In this document: piece by piece, positions 40,988 to 49,750 of the stretch | Layout: the number at the start of each line of letters is the position of its first letter | Numbering within the stretch: position 1 is the first letter of the stretch | Origin: Hydrogenophaga sp. | GTDB taxonomy: Bacteria > Pseudomonadota > Gammaproteobacteria > Burkholderiales > Burkholderiaceae_C | Assembly: GCF_026125785.1 (NCBI RefSeq) | Contig: NZ_JAHCKL010000007.1 | Location: 62,001-126,000, forward strand | Direction: 5' to 3' | Length of the DNA: 64,000 bases | Translations under genes and position numbers: made by a program | Notes under the pieces: generated by a model | Databases searched by the model: none | What the model was told of the DNA's origin: nothing | The model's input: only the letters and a program-made list of their open reading frames with translations

Positions 40988-42183
40988 GGTGACGACACCG
41001 TGCCGTCGGCATCGAGGAACACCTGCGGATCCGGCAACGCCTGTGGCGCGACACCCATCTCCTCGGGCTTGAGCTGCTCGGTGAACCCTTCGAGCGAGCC
41101 CATGGACTTGCGATCGCGCCGGGCCACCGGGTCGGACAGCAGGTAGGCCACGCTCAGGTCGGCCAGCGCCTGCAACGCATCGCGGTGCGTGCGCTCCTGG
41201 GCGTGCGAGGCGTCGGCACCGAAGCCGATGAGCGCGGTGCGGATGTCGTTGCCGGCCTCGACCGCCGCTGCGGAGTCCGAGCGGTAGAAGCGGAACACGT
41301 CGCGCCGGTGCGCGATGCCATGCGCCTGGGCCAGGTCGATGAGCTTGTGCGTGAGGTGGTAGTCGAACGGGCCGGCCATGTCCTGCACACAGATGGTGGC
41401 GGCGCGTTCGTCGGTGTTCTGGCCAGGCGCGGCGATCGCGATGTCCAGGCTCACCATCTCCGCAATGTCGCCATGCAGCGCGGCCGACGAGCCGGAGCCG
41501 ACCTCCTCGGTGATGGTGAACAGCGGATGGGCATCCACCGGCAGCTTCGCGCCGCTGTCCACGATGGCCTTGCAGGCCGCGAGCAGCACGGCCACGGCGG
41601 CCTTGTCGTCCAGGTAGCGCGAGTTGATGTAGCCCCCCGGTTGCAGTTCGGTCTGCGGGTCGAAAGCGATCCAGTCACCCACGTGGATGCCGGCATCACG
41701 CAGGTCCTGCGCGCTGTGCGCGGGCAGGTCCACGCGCACCTCCACATGATCCCAGTCCGAGGGCTGGGTGTCGATCTCGCCGCCATACGCATGGCCCGAG
41801 GTCTTGAGCGGCAGGCAGGTGCCGCGCAGTTGCTGCGCGTCGGTGAACACGGTGAGGCGCCCGCCTTCTGCAAAGCGCGAGGACCAGCTGCCAATGGGCA
41901 CGATGCCGAGGCGGCCATTGGGCTTGATCTCGCGCACCATGGCGCCCAGGGTGTCCAGGTGCGCGACGATGGCGCGCGCGGGCCGTTGCTCGCGGCCCTT
42001 GAGCGTGGCGCGGATGGCACCCCGGCGCGTGATTTCATAGGGGATGCCGATGGCGTCGAGCCGGCTGGCGGTGTAGCGCACCACCGCATCGGTCAGGCCC
42101 ACAGGGCTGGGGATGGCCAGCAGGTGCAGCAGGGTTTCTTCGAGAAACGGGTAGTCGATCGCCGGCAGGTTCGGGGTCGTCAT
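40984..42183 (-). CDS. M42-like peptidase of the NAGGN osmolyte system
   Basis: 399 residues. Metallopeptidase of the M42/M20 fold: AIVAHLDTLGAMV carries the first metal His and Asp, RYLDDKAAVAVLLAACK the bridging Asp, and ITEEVGSGSS the catalytic Glu pair. It is found with the NAGGN synthetase and amidotransferase in other genomes and is assumed to act on the osmolyte or its precursors. Start overlaps the synthetase stop (ATGA). Confidence 0.93.
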   Translation of the reverse strand: MTTPNLPAIDYPFLEETLLHLLAIPSPVGLTDAVVRYTASRLDAIGIPYEITRRGAIRATLKGREQRPARAIVAHLDTLGAMVREIKPNGRLGIVPIGSWSSRFAEGGRLTVFTDAQQLRGTCLPLKTSGHAYGGEIDTQPSDWDHVEVRVDLPAHSAQDLRDAGIHVGDWIAFDPQTELQPGGYINSRYLDDKAAVAVLLAACKAIVDSGAKLPVDAHPLFTITEEVGSGSSAALHGDIAEMVSLDIAIAAPGQNTDERAATICVQDMAGPFDYHLTHKLIDLAQAHGIAHRRDVFRFYRSDSAAAVEAGNDIRTALIGFGADASHAQERTHRDALQALADLSVAYLLSDPVARRDRKSMGSLEGFTEQLKPEEMGVAPQALPDPQVFLDADGTVSSP

Positions 42184-43919
42184 GCGTGCACCTCCTCGGT
42201 GGCAGAGCCCGGGAACAGCAGATCGACGAAGCGCTGCGCCGTGGGCTGGGGTTCGTGGTTGGCCAGGCCAGGACGCTCGTTGGCCTCGATGATCACGTGC
42301 TCGGGCTGGTCGATGGCGCGCACCAGGAAGTCCAGCCCGGTCACCGGGATGTCGAGCACGCGGCTGGCGTGCTCGGCGGCGCTCTTGAGCGCGGGATGCA
42401 GTTGCCCGGTCACGTCGTGGATGGTGCCGCCGGTGTGCAGGTTGGCGGTCTTGCGCACCGCCAGTGTTTCACCGAAGGGCAGCACGTCCTCCAGCGTGAA
42501 GCCTTGCAGACCGATGCAGCGGCGGGTCTCGCCGTCCACCGGGATGCGCGACTCGCCGCCGGTGGCAGCCGCCCGGCGGCGGCTCTGCTTGTCGATCAGC
42601 TGGGCGATCGTGGACTGGCCGTCGCCCACCACGCTGGCGGGTTTGCGCACGGCGGCGGCGACCACCTGGTGGTTGATGACCACGATGCGCAGGTCCTGCC
42701 CTTCGCAGTACTGCTCCAGCAGCACGCGCTCGCCGAAGTGGCTCGCGTTCTCGATCGCGGTCTCCATGTCCTCCGTGGCGCTGATGTTCACGCTGATGCC
42801 CTTGCCCTGTTCCCCGTCCACCGGCTTGACGACGATGGCGCCCTGTTCACGCAGAAAAGCCGCGTTGTGGGCCGCATCGGCCGCCAGCGTCTGGCACGGC
42901 ACCGACAGGCCAGCCTGCGCGAGCAGGCGCACGGTGACGTGCTTGTCCGCGCAGCGGCTCATGGCCACCGCGCTGGTGAGCTCGGAAAGCGATTCGCGGC
43001 ACACGACGCTGCGCCCGCCCAGGCTGAGCTTGAAGTAGCCGTTCTCGGCGTCGATCACCTCCACGCGGATGCCGCGCCGCTGCGCCTCGTCGACGATGAT
43101 GCGGGCATAGGGATTGAGGCCGTCCGCCTGCGTGCTGCTGTCGGTGAACAGCGGCGCGTTGATGGCGTTGCGCCGCTTCACCGCGAACACCGGGATGTTC
43201 TGGAAGCCCAGCTTGCGGTAGAGCGCGATCGCCGAGGCGTTGTCGTGCAGCACCGAGAGGTCCATGAAGGCACGGCCGCGGGCCTGGAAGTGCTCGGCCA
43301 GGTAGCGTGCAAGCGCCTCACCGATGCCGGGATGGCTGGCCTGGGGCGACACCGCCAGCGCCCACAGGCTGGCGCCGGTCTCGGCTTCGCCAAACGCCTC
43401 CGCATGGTCCAGCCCCATGGCCACGCCAATCACCTCGCCGCTGTGGCGGTCTTCGGCCAGGGCGTAGACCACGCGGCGATCGGCGCGTTGTCCCCACACA
43501 CGGGCCGGGTCCACCGGCACCATCCGCCGCGCGCGGTAGATCGCATTGATGGCGGCTACGTCGGCACGCGAGCGCAAACGCCGGATGGTGAAGCCCCGGC
43601 GCGCGGCGCGCGGTGGCGTGTACTGGTTGAGCCAGAGGCGGAAGGTTTCCGACGGGTCGACGAAGAGCTGAGCCGGGGCGTGCGACACCACCACGTGCGG
43701 CTTGTCCAGGTAGAAGGCAATGTCGCGCTGGCCCGGCTGCTCCTGCAGCAGAGCCGCCGCCACGTCGGCCGGGTCGGCGAAGGTGTGGCCGGCGATCAGC
43801 CGCCCCCAGCCGCAGTCGGTCACGGCGTTGCTGCGCGCGGGCGACTGGCCGCGCGCCTCGGCCTGCGGTGTGCTGGCGCGGCCGAGCCGCAGCGCGCGTT
43901 GGGCTTGTTTGCGCATCAT
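42180..43919 (-). CDS. ngg: N-acetylglutaminylglutamine synthetase (GNAT plus ATP-grasp)
   Basis: 579 residues, two enzymes in one chain. Residues about 90-240 are a GNAT acetyltransferase (VSPQASHPGIGEALARYL, then DNASAIALYRKLGF). Residues about 300-575 are an ATP-grasp ligase with the glutathione-synthetase-like GAIVVKPVDGEQGKGISVNI phosphate loop and VIIEANERPGLANHE metal site. It makes N-acetylglutaminylglutamine, an osmoprotectant precursor. AGGAG lies 8 bases before the ATG, which overlaps the asnO stop. Confidence 0.95.
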   Translation of the reverse strand: MMRKQAQRALRLGRASTPQAEARGQSPARSNAVTDCGWGRLIAGHTFADPADVAAALLQEQPGQRDIAFYLDKPHVVVSHAPAQLFVDPSETFRLWLNQYTPPRAARRGFTIRRLRSRADVAAINAIYRARRMVPVDPARVWGQRADRRVVYALAEDRHSGEVIGVAMGLDHAEAFGEAETGASLWALAVSPQASHPGIGEALARYLAEHFQARGRAFMDLSVLHDNASAIALYRKLGFQNIPVFAVKRRNAINAPLFTDSSTQADGLNPYARIIVDEAQRRGIRVEVIDAENGYFKLSLGGRSVVCRESLSELTSAVAMSRCADKHVTVRLLAQAGLSVPCQTLAADAAHNAAFLREQGAIVVKPVDGEQGKGISVNISATEDMETAIENASHFGERVLLEQYCEGQDLRIVVINHQVVAAAVRKPASVVGDGQSTIAQLIDKQSRRRAAATGGESRIPVDGETRRCIGLQGFTLEDVLPFGETLAVRKTANLHTGGTIHDVTGQLHPALKSAAEHASRVLDIPVTGLDFLVRAIDQPEHVIIEANERPGLANHEPQPTAQRFVDLLFPGSATEEVHA

Positions 43920-45688
43920 GACGTGTGCTCCTGCATCCAGAGTTCGAGCAGGCCGAGCTGCCAGAGCTTGGAGCCCCGCAGTGGCGTGAGATGGGCGCTG
44001 GGGTCGTCCAGCAGACGCTGCACATAGGCAGGACGGAACAGGTCTCGCTCGCGCGCGGCGCGGCTGGCCAGGGCATCGCGCACGCTTTCCAGTACTCGGC
44101 CTCGCAAGTGCTTGAGCGCCGGCACCGGAAAGTAGCCTTTGGGCCGGTCGATCACCTCGGCGGGGATCACGCGCCGCGCCGCTTCCTTCAGGATGCCCTT
44201 GCCGCCGCCCGCCAGTTTGTGGCGCGCAGGTATGCGCGCCGCCAGCTCCACCAGTTCGTGGTCCAGGAAGGGCACGCGGGCCTCCAGGCCGAAGGCCATC
44301 GTCATGTTGTCCACGCGCTTGACCGGGTCGTCCACCAGCATCACGGTGGTGTCCAGGCGAAGGGCCTGGTCCACCGGATCGCTCGCGCCCGGCGCGGTGA
44401 GGCGTTCGGCCACGAACCGCGCGGTGTGGTCCTCGCCCAGCCATTGGGGCTGCAGCAGCTGCCCCATCTCGGCGTGGTCGCGGTCCCGGAAGGCAGCCAT
44501 GTAGTCGGCCACCGGTTCCCGGCTGCCCTGCAGCTTCGGGTACCAGTGGTAGCCACCGAACACCTCGTCCGCGCCCTGGCCGCTCTGCACCACCTTGCTG
44601 TGGCGCGCGACCGCTTCCGACAGCAGGAAGAAGCCGATGCAGTCGTGGCTCACCATGGGCTCGCTCATGGCGGCAATGGCCTCTGGCAGGCGATCGAGCA
44701 GTTGCGCCTCCGGCACAAAGATGCGTTCGTGGGTGGTGCCAAAACGCCGTGCAACGATCTCCGCATAGGCGAACTCGTTGCCGGTCTCGCCGCCCACGTC
44801 CTCGAAACCCACGTTGTAGGTGCGCAGGTCGCGCACGCCGGCTTCGGCCATCAGGCCCACGATGAGGCTGGAGTCCACGCCGCCGGAGAGCAGGGCCCCA
44901 ACCGGCACGTCCGACACCAGCCTGCGCGCCACCGCCGCCCGCAGGCCATCGAGCAGGATCTCGCGCCAGTCGTCGAACGAGCAGGCTTCATCGACAGCGT
45001 CGCGCCGGTAGTCCAGCGACCAGTAGCGGTGTTCACGGGCAGCGCCATCCGGCTCGATCTGCAGCACGGTCCCGGGGGCCAGCTTGCGCACGCCCCGCAG
45101 CAATGTGTGCGGCGGCGGCACGATGGCGTGCAGCGACAGGTAGTGGTGCAGGCCGACGGGATCTATCGAGGTGTCCACGCCGCCCGCGTCCAGCAGCGCC
45201 GGCAGGGTGGAGGCGAAACGCAGGCCGCCAGGCAGCGGCGCGAGGTACAGCGGCTTGATGCCCAGGCGATCACGACCGAGCAGCACACGGCCGCTGTCGC
45301 GCTCCCAGATGGCGAACGCGAACATGCCGTTGAGCCGCTGGACGAAATCGGGGCCCCAGGCATGGAACGCCTTGAGCAGCACCTCCGTATCGCCATGGGA
45401 AAAGAAGCGATACCCCTTGCCCTCCAGTTCGCGCCGCAGCGCCGCGTGGTTGTAGACCGCGCCGTTGAACACGATGCCCACGCCCAGCGCCGGATCGAAC
45501 ATGGGCTGTTGGGCGGCCTCCGATAGGTCCATGATCTTGAGCCGGCGATGGCCAAAACCAAAGCGGTCACTCACATGCATGCCCTGGCCGTCGGGGCCCC
45601 GGGCCCGCTGGCGGCCGTTCATGCGCGCCAGCGCGTCGGCATCGACAGCGCTGCCGTCGAAGCGTATTTCTCCTGCGATTCCACACAT
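43916..45688 (-). CDS. asnO: N-acetylglutaminylglutamine amidotransferase
   Basis: 590 residues, asparagine-synthetase-like. Cys2 of MCGIAGEIRF is the glutaminase nucleophile. The synthetase half has the PP-loop GALLSGGVDSSLIVGLM and VQSGQGADEVFGGYHWYPK. In the NAGGN pathway it amidates N-acetylglutaminylglutamine to the neutral dipeptide osmolyte. First gene of the three-gene operon, with a roughly 230-base leader after an AT-rich promoter. Confidence 0.95.
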   Translation of the reverse strand: MCGIAGEIRFDGSAVDADALARMNGRQRARGPDGQGMHVSDRFGFGHRRLKIMDLSEAAQQPMFDPALGVGIVFNGAVYNHAALRRELEGKGYRFFSHGDTEVLLKAFHAWGPDFVQRLNGMFAFAIWERDSGRVLLGRDRLGIKPLYLAPLPGGLRFASTLPALLDAGGVDTSIDPVGLHHYLSLHAIVPPPHTLLRGVRKLAPGTVLQIEPDGAAREHRYWSLDYRRDAVDEACSFDDWREILLDGLRAAVARRLVSDVPVGALLSGGVDSSLIVGLMAEAGVRDLRTYNVGFEDVGGETGNEFAYAEIVARRFGTTHERIFVPEAQLLDRLPEAIAAMSEPMVSHDCIGFFLLSEAVARHSKVVQSGQGADEVFGGYHWYPKLQGSREPVADYMAAFRDRDHAEMGQLLQPQWLGEDHTARFVAERLTAPGASDPVDQALRLDTTVMLVDDPVKRVDNMTMAFGLEARVPFLDHELVELAARIPARHKLAGGGKGILKEAARRVIPAEVIDRPKGYFPVPALKHLRGRVLESVRDALASRAARERDLFRPAYVQRLLDDPSAHLTPLRGSKLWQLGLLELWMQEHTS

Positions 45689-46036
45689 GGGTGTTCTGCC
45701 CTCCTGGCAAGGAAAGCCGACCGCCGGGTGTTGTGGGATGTTGAAAAAGGGTGGATGCCGGGCAATGCCAGCGGCCGGTTCAACAGGAAAAGGGGCGGAT
45801 CGGCTGGCGCACCACCCACGGAAACGACGCCACAGGGCGTGGCGCCCATCGGAAACCTGTCCAGGGTCTCCCAGATTCCGCAGGCTCGGGGTGCACGCGG
45901 GTTGAAAGATGAAGCGAAGCGTTCATTATATCTATTTCAATATTGATTTCAAGACTTTATCTCATAAATTCATATAATGAAATGCTGGGCCGTGTTTCAA
46001 AAGCCGGCGCCCAAACGCCGTGCTACAACACCGGGC
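45689..46036. other. Divergent intergenic region with an AT-rich promoter island
   Basis: 348 bases between asnO and a membrane-protein gene. The half nearest asnO is GC-rich leader with no recognised gene. Around 45924-45979 the sequence turns strikingly AT-rich, bounded by the inverted repeat CATTATAT...ATATAATG. It contains the asnO promoter and a possible opposite -10 TATAAT at 45973 for the rightward gene. Confidence 0.6.
45925..45952 (-). promoter_or_regulatory. Promoter of the NAGGN operon
   Basis: On the minus strand TTGAAA (45947-45952) and perfect TATAAT (45925-45930) are 16 bases apart, within an AT-rich patch in otherwise GC-rich DNA. Transcription would run into asnO. Osmotic induction is expected from the pathway but no specific osmo-element was recognised. 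Confidence 0.65.
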
Positions 46037-46726
46037 ATGGTCGAGCCCCACCACCGTCCGCACCGCCTCGTACACCTGAATGCCTGGCAACGCCAGGGTA
46101 TCGCCCTGGTACCAGCGGGCCTGGCCGGTGCCGGCGGCGCGGTCTGGGCACCCGGGATCGAGCCAGCGCCCTGGCTGATGGCCTGGATCGCCTACTGCCT
46201 GGTTTACGTCGGCCTGGTCTGGCGCCTGGCGGCGCGGCTGGGTGCCGAGGAAACCCGGCAGCGCGCGCAGCGCGAGGACCCGGGCGCGGCCATGCTGTTC
46301 GCGCTCGTGATCCTGGCCGCCTGCACCAGCCTGCTGGCGGTGGTGATGAACATCCAGGACACCCAGAGCCTGCAGGGCTGGCAGCGGCTGCTGCGCCTGG
46401 TCCTCATGGGCCTCTCTCTGGCGGGCGCCTGGCTGCTGATCCAGTGCGTGTTCACGCTGCACTACGCGCGGGTCTACTACCGCAGCAGCCTGCGCCAGGG
46501 TGAGCCGGACCGGGGCCTGGCCTTTCCCGATGGCCACGACCCCGACTACCTCGACCTGCTCTACCACAGTGCGGTGGTGGGCATGACCTCACAGGTCTCC
46601 GACGTCACGGTGCGCAGCCGTCCCATGCGCCACCTGGTGCTGATGCACGGGGTACTGGCCTTCGGTTTCAACCTGGTGGTGCTGGCTGCCGCGGTCAACG
46701 TGTTCGCCAGCGCGGGGGCGCACTGA
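46037..46726 (+). CDS. DUF1345-family membrane protein
   Basis: 229 residues from ATG (MVEPHHRPHRLVHLNAWQRQ); an earlier in-frame ATG coincides with the -10 box TATAAT and is unlikely. Five hydrophobic segments, with HYARVYYRSSLRQGEPDRGLAFP and DPDYLDLLYHSAVVGMTSQVSDVTV typical of DUF1345. Inner-membrane protein of unknown function. Confidence 0.85.
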   Translation: MVEPHHRPHRLVHLNAWQRQGIALVPAGLAGAGGAVWAPGIEPAPWLMAWIAYCLVYVGLVWRLAARLGAEETRQRAQREDPGAAMLFALVILAACTSLLAVVMNIQDTQSLQGWQRLLRLVLMGLSLAGAWLLIQCVFTLHYARVYYRSSLRQGEPDRGLAFPDGHDPDYLDLLYHSAVVGMTSQVSDVTVRSRPMRHLVLMHGVLAFGFNLVVLAAAVNVFASAGAH

Positions 46727-46730
46727 CCCC

Positions 46731-46883
46731 TCAGGGCAGCATGGAGGCAGCGGCCTTGGCCATGCCCACGACGGCTTTCACGAAATGCGCCTCGGTGTCG
46801 AACCAGGGGTGCGCCACCGCACCGGCCACCGCAATCATGAAGGTGGCCAGGTAGGCGAAGGCTGCGGCAAAGGGCAGGTGCAT
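46731..46883 (-). CDS. 50-residue putative membrane microprotein
   Basis: Starts ATG after AGGAGTTCCTC, a good ribosome site. MHLPFAAAFAYLATFMIAVAG forms a single hydrophobic segment that could be a signal peptide or membrane anchor; the rest (AHPWFDTEAHFVKAVVGMAK at its core) is amphipathic. Ends 4 bases from the convergent DUF1345 gene stop. Not homologous to a family I recognise. Confidence 0.55.
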   Translation of the reverse strand: MHLPFAAAFAYLATFMIAVAGAVAHPWFDTEAHFVKAVVGMAKAAASMLP

Positions 46884-46937
46884 GAGGAACTCCTGCCGCG
46901 CGGCAAGCACGCTTCGTGCCCTTGCGCGGAGAGCTTC

Positions 46938-46965
46938 ACTGTACGGCGCACACGGCGCGCTTCAA
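46938..46965 (-). promoter_or_regulatory. Candidate promoter for the 50-residue protein
   Basis: Minus strand TTGAAG (46960-46965) and TACAGT (46938-46943) 16 bases apart, about 55 bases before the microprotein start. Both boxes are moderate matches to sigma70 consensus. Confidence 0.4.
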
Positions 46966-47000
46966 GCCAGACAAGGACGGCGCACCGCGTAGGAAGCGTC

Positions 47001-47810
47001 CTACATCGACGGCCCCAGTTCCAGCCGCTGCGGTGCCGATGCGAGCCCTGCACGCGGCAGCCAGTCGAACACCGAATCCACCGTCACCGTCTCGATGCGG
47101 TCGGCAAAGCGCTTCTCGTTGGGGTGGTCATCGAAAGCGATGTGGGCCGAACTCACGCGGGCACCCAGCCGGGTGAGCGCGCCCAGGCGCAGCGTGGTGG
47201 GCTGGTAGGCCTTGAAGCGCAGCCAGGCCTGCGCCTGCTCGCGCGAGGCGATGCCGGGTTCGGCCGCCAGGGACAGCGTCTCCAACGCCCACTGGTTGGA
47301 CTGCTGGTAGCGCGTGCTCCAGGGGTAGCTGACCATGCTGTAGTCGCGCGTGTTCATCGCAATGCCGCGCACAGGATCGGTCAAGGCCGCATAGAGCGCT
47401 GCCTGCAGCGCCGGCACGGGAACCGCCCAGGCCGCTTCGTACCGCCAGAGATCGTCCAGGAAGAACTCGCCCAGGCCCTGCCGGTAGACCGAACCCACGG
47501 CCGAGCCACATTGGTTCAGCTTGTGCAGCACACGCCAGGGTCCTGCCGAGGTCTTGTAGGCCCAGCCCAGGTGCGAGTAGCGCAGGCCGTACTTGCCCAG
47601 GTCCTGGCCCGCACGCGCCAACACGACCACCCGCGCACCGCTGCGCGCATGTTCCGCATCCAGCGCCTCGGCCGTGCGTTGCGCCAGCGCCATGCCGCGT
47701 TCGATGCCTTGTGCGGTCAGCGGCCGGGCCTCGCAGGAGCGTCCGGCCTGGGCGAAGGGCGATGCCAGCAGGGTCAGGCAGGCCGCCAGAATGGTCAACC
47801 AGGATCTCAT
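47001..47810 (-). CDS. DUF2145-like exported protein
   Basis: 269 residues with a clear signal peptide (MRSWLTILAACLTLLASPFAQA, cleavage near residue 22). The mature part contains HLGWAYKTSAGPWRVLHKLNQCG and MNTRDYSMVSYPWSTRYQQSNQW, the family's papain-like look with a possible Cys/His pair. Predicted periplasmic, function unknown. Lies 11 bases after the upstream exported-protein gene, so the two are an operon. Confidence 0.8.
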   Translation of the reverse strand: MRSWLTILAACLTLLASPFAQAGRSCEARPLTAQGIERGMALAQRTAEALDAEHARSGARVVVLARAGQDLGKYGLRYSHLGWAYKTSAGPWRVLHKLNQCGSAVGSVYRQGLGEFFLDDLWRYEAAWAVPVPALQAALYAALTDPVRGIAMNTRDYSMVSYPWSTRYQQSNQWALETLSLAAEPGIASREQAQAWLRFKAYQPTTLRLGALTRLGARVSSAHIAFDDHPNEKRFADRIETVTVDSVFDWLPRAGLASAPQRLELGPSM

Positions 47811-47821
47811 GCGGTGCTCCT

Positions 47822-48277
47822 TCAGTAGGTGATGCGCTCGTTGTGCAGCAGCGCACGGCCCAGTTCGTTCGGGATGAAGGCGATCACCTCACCCGCAGCC
47901 GAGAGCAGCACGCCCGTGCCGATCACGCTCACGGTGAGCGCGGTCCCCACGCCCACGGACACGGCCGCACCGGCGCGGCTGGCCACTTCCACGCTGGCGC
48001 GGGCCCCGTCGGAGGCACGCTCCAGCACATAGACCGTGCCGCGCGCGCTCACCTCGACCGTCTTGACCACCAGCACCGCGCCGGCGGTGGAAAACGCCAC
48101 CGGCACCACGCTCACCGCAGCAGCGGCGGTCGACGCGGTGACCACCACCGAAGCCACCGGCAGCGCGGAGAGCGCCAGCGAAGCCTCGCTCTGCGCACGC
48201 ACAGGTGCGCTCAGGGACACGGCCATGCACGCGGCCAGAGCCGTGGTGCGCCAAAAGCGGAAAGACAACAGGTTCAT
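47822..48277 (-). CDS. Exported Ala/Val-rich unknown protein
   Basis: 151 residues from ATG after AAGGAGT. The signal peptide ends about residue 29 (SAPVRAQ). The mature protein is extraordinarily rich in Ala, Val, Ser and Thr (VVVTASTAAAAVSVVPVAFS) with a hydrophobic C-terminal region (IGTGVLLSAAGEVIAFIP). A membrane-inserted or surface protein is possible. Paired with the DUF2145-like gene. Confidence 0.7.
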   Translation of the reverse strand: MNLLSFRFWRTTALAACMAVSLSAPVRAQSEASLALSALPVASVVVTASTAAAAVSVVPVAFSTAGAVLVVKTVEVSARGTVYVLERASDGARASVEVASRAGAAVSVGVGTALTVSVIGTGVLLSAAGEVIAFIPNELGRALLHNERITY

Positions 48278-48328
48278 GACACAACTCCTTTGCATAGGGA
48301 TGAAGATGACAGCGGGCCAGCCAGGACC

Positions 48329-48814
48329 TCACTCGGCCGCGGCACGCTCCTGCAGTCCCTGTTCGCGGCCAGCCAGGTGCGCCTCGGCCAGATCCGCCTC
48401 ATGGCGATCGCGCAAAGTCTTTGCCAAAGTGAAGGCGCTGGTGACCAGGTAGAGCCAGCTCACGCCCAGGTAGGCCCGGTAGGTGTCGTTGATCTCCATG
48501 CGCAGCAGACCCCAGCCCGTCAGCCCCATGGCGACCGCGAAGCCGCCCCAGACCACCAGACCCCACATGGGCGTTTCGCGCTGGCCGGCCAGTCGGGTCT
48601 TCTGCTGGTCGCGCACCGATTTGGACAGCACGAACACCGTGGACAGACAGAACACATAGCCCATCACCATGAAGGCGCGGTCCAGCGCCTGTCCCGGCAG
48701 CCAGGCCAGGCCTGTGGCGCAAAGAAAGACCGCCAGGCCGAACGAGACCCAGACCTGCAACTGCCAGGCGCGGGTGTCGCGCATCACGATGAAAGAAGAC
48801 CGGTTCGAAGCCAT
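48329..48814 (-). CDS. YiaA/YiaB-type inner-membrane protein
   Basis: 161 residues starting MASNRSSFIVMRDTRAWQLQVWVSF after AAGGTG. Four hydrophobic segments in two YiaAB pairs: WVSFGLAVFLCATGLAWLPG, DRAFMVMGYVFCLSTVFVLSK and the second copy VVWGGFAVAMGLTGWGLL, RAYLGVSWLYLVTSAFTLAKT. Function unknown. Divergent from the ABC operon. Confidence 0.85.
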   Translation of the reverse strand: MASNRSSFIVMRDTRAWQLQVWVSFGLAVFLCATGLAWLPGQALDRAFMVMGYVFCLSTVFVLSKSVRDQQKTRLAGQRETPMWGLVVWGGFAVAMGLTGWGLLRMEINDTYRAYLGVSWLYLVTSAFTLAKTLRDRHEADLAEAHLAGREQGLQERAAAE

Positions 48815-48911
48815 GAAACACCTTGGGTGGTTGTTGAACACGGCCGCGATGTTCCGTCCGGGCACGGCAATAGGCATCCATATTCGTCACCGGTTTACAT
48901 CGGCACATTTA

Positions 48912-48934
48912 AAAGTATCTTTTTTCGATACTTT
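48912..48934. promoter_or_regulatory. Inverted repeat in the YiaAB/ABC divergent region
   Basis: AAAGTATC-N7-GATACTTT, a perfect 8-bp inverted repeat in an AT-rich patch. The loop contains six T residues. It may be an operator for a dimeric regulator or part of promoters. No regulator gene is adjacent. Confidence 0.45.
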
Positions 48935-48960
48935 CCCAACACCGGAGACCCAGCGGATCG

Positions 48961-48976
48961 CTTGACGGCCGTCAAG
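48961..48976. promoter_or_regulatory. 16-bp perfect palindrome upstream of the ABC operon
   Basis: CTTGACGGCCGTCAAG, perfectly self-complementary, about 33 bases before the ATPase start. TTGACG could act as a -35 in either direction. Looks like an operator for a symmetric dimer. Confidence 0.45.
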
Positions 48977-49008
48977 TCCGCACGGCAACGACCGTGGTCG
49001 AATGCCAC

Positions 49009-49743
49009 ATGGCCGACCCGACGACCTCCGACACCGTCTTTCACGCCCAGGGCCTGACCAAGGTGTACGGCGAGGGGGCGACCGCGGTGCATGCCCTGCG
49101 CGGTGTGGACCTCGCCATCATGCGCGGCGAGTTCGTGGTGCTGCTGGGGGCTTCGGGCAGCGGGAAATCCACCCTGCTCAACATCCTGGGCGGGCTGGAC
49201 AGTGCGAGCAGCGGCAGCGCGCGCTGGACGCACCACGGCCGGACCCACGAACTCACCGGCGCGAGCGACGCCGAGCTGACGCGGTACCGGCGCGAGCACG
49301 TGGGCTTCGTGTTCCAGTTCTACAACCTGATCCCCAGCCTGACCGCACGGGAGAACGTGGCGCTGGTGACCGACCTGGCCGACGACCCCATGGCGCCGGA
49401 AGACGCCCTGGCGCTGGTCGGCCTGGGTGGGCGGCTCGACCATTTTGTCTCGCAGCTATCGGGTGGCGAGCAGCAGCGGGTGGCGATCGCGCGGGCCATT
49501 GCCAAGCGGCCGGCCGTGCTGCTGTGCGACGAGCCCACCGGCGCGCTGGATTGCGCGACCGGCGTGATGGTGCTGGAGGCCATCGAACGCGTGAACCGGG
49601 AACTGGGCACGACCACCATCGTCATCACCCACAACGCGCCCATCGCCGCGATGGCGCACCGCGTACTGCGGCTGGCCGATGGCCGCATCGTCGACGAGCA
49701 CGTCAACCCCGAACCCGTGGCGGCAGCCACACTGCGCTGGTAA
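49009..49743 (+). CDS. ABC transporter ATP-binding protein (MacB/LolD type)
   Basis: 244 residues. Walker [10 protein letters not shown], signature [16 protein letters not shown], Walker [14 protein letters not shown] and the His switch in VITHNAP are intact. It powers the FtsX-type permease encoded next. This start ([10 protein letters not shown]) is favoured; a GTG five codons upstream is possible. No strong ribosome site at either. Confidence 0.94.
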   Translation: MADPTTSDTVFHAQGLTKVYGEGATAVHALRGVDLAIMRGEFVVLLGASGSGKSTLLNILGGLDSASSGSARWTHHGRTHELTGASDAELTRYRREHVGFVFQFYNLIPSLTARENVALVTDLADDPMAPEDALALVGLGGRLDHFVSQLSGGEQQRVAIARAIAKRPAVLLCDEPTGALDCATGVMVLEAIERVNRELGTTTIVITHNAPIAAMAHRVLRLADGRIVDEHVNPEPVAAATLRW

Positions 49744-49750
49744 GCACGCC

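Noticed and set aside
45977-46036. Earlier ATG start for the DUF1345 gene
   Set aside because: The ATG overlaps the TATAAT box and the added residues are polar and not family-like.
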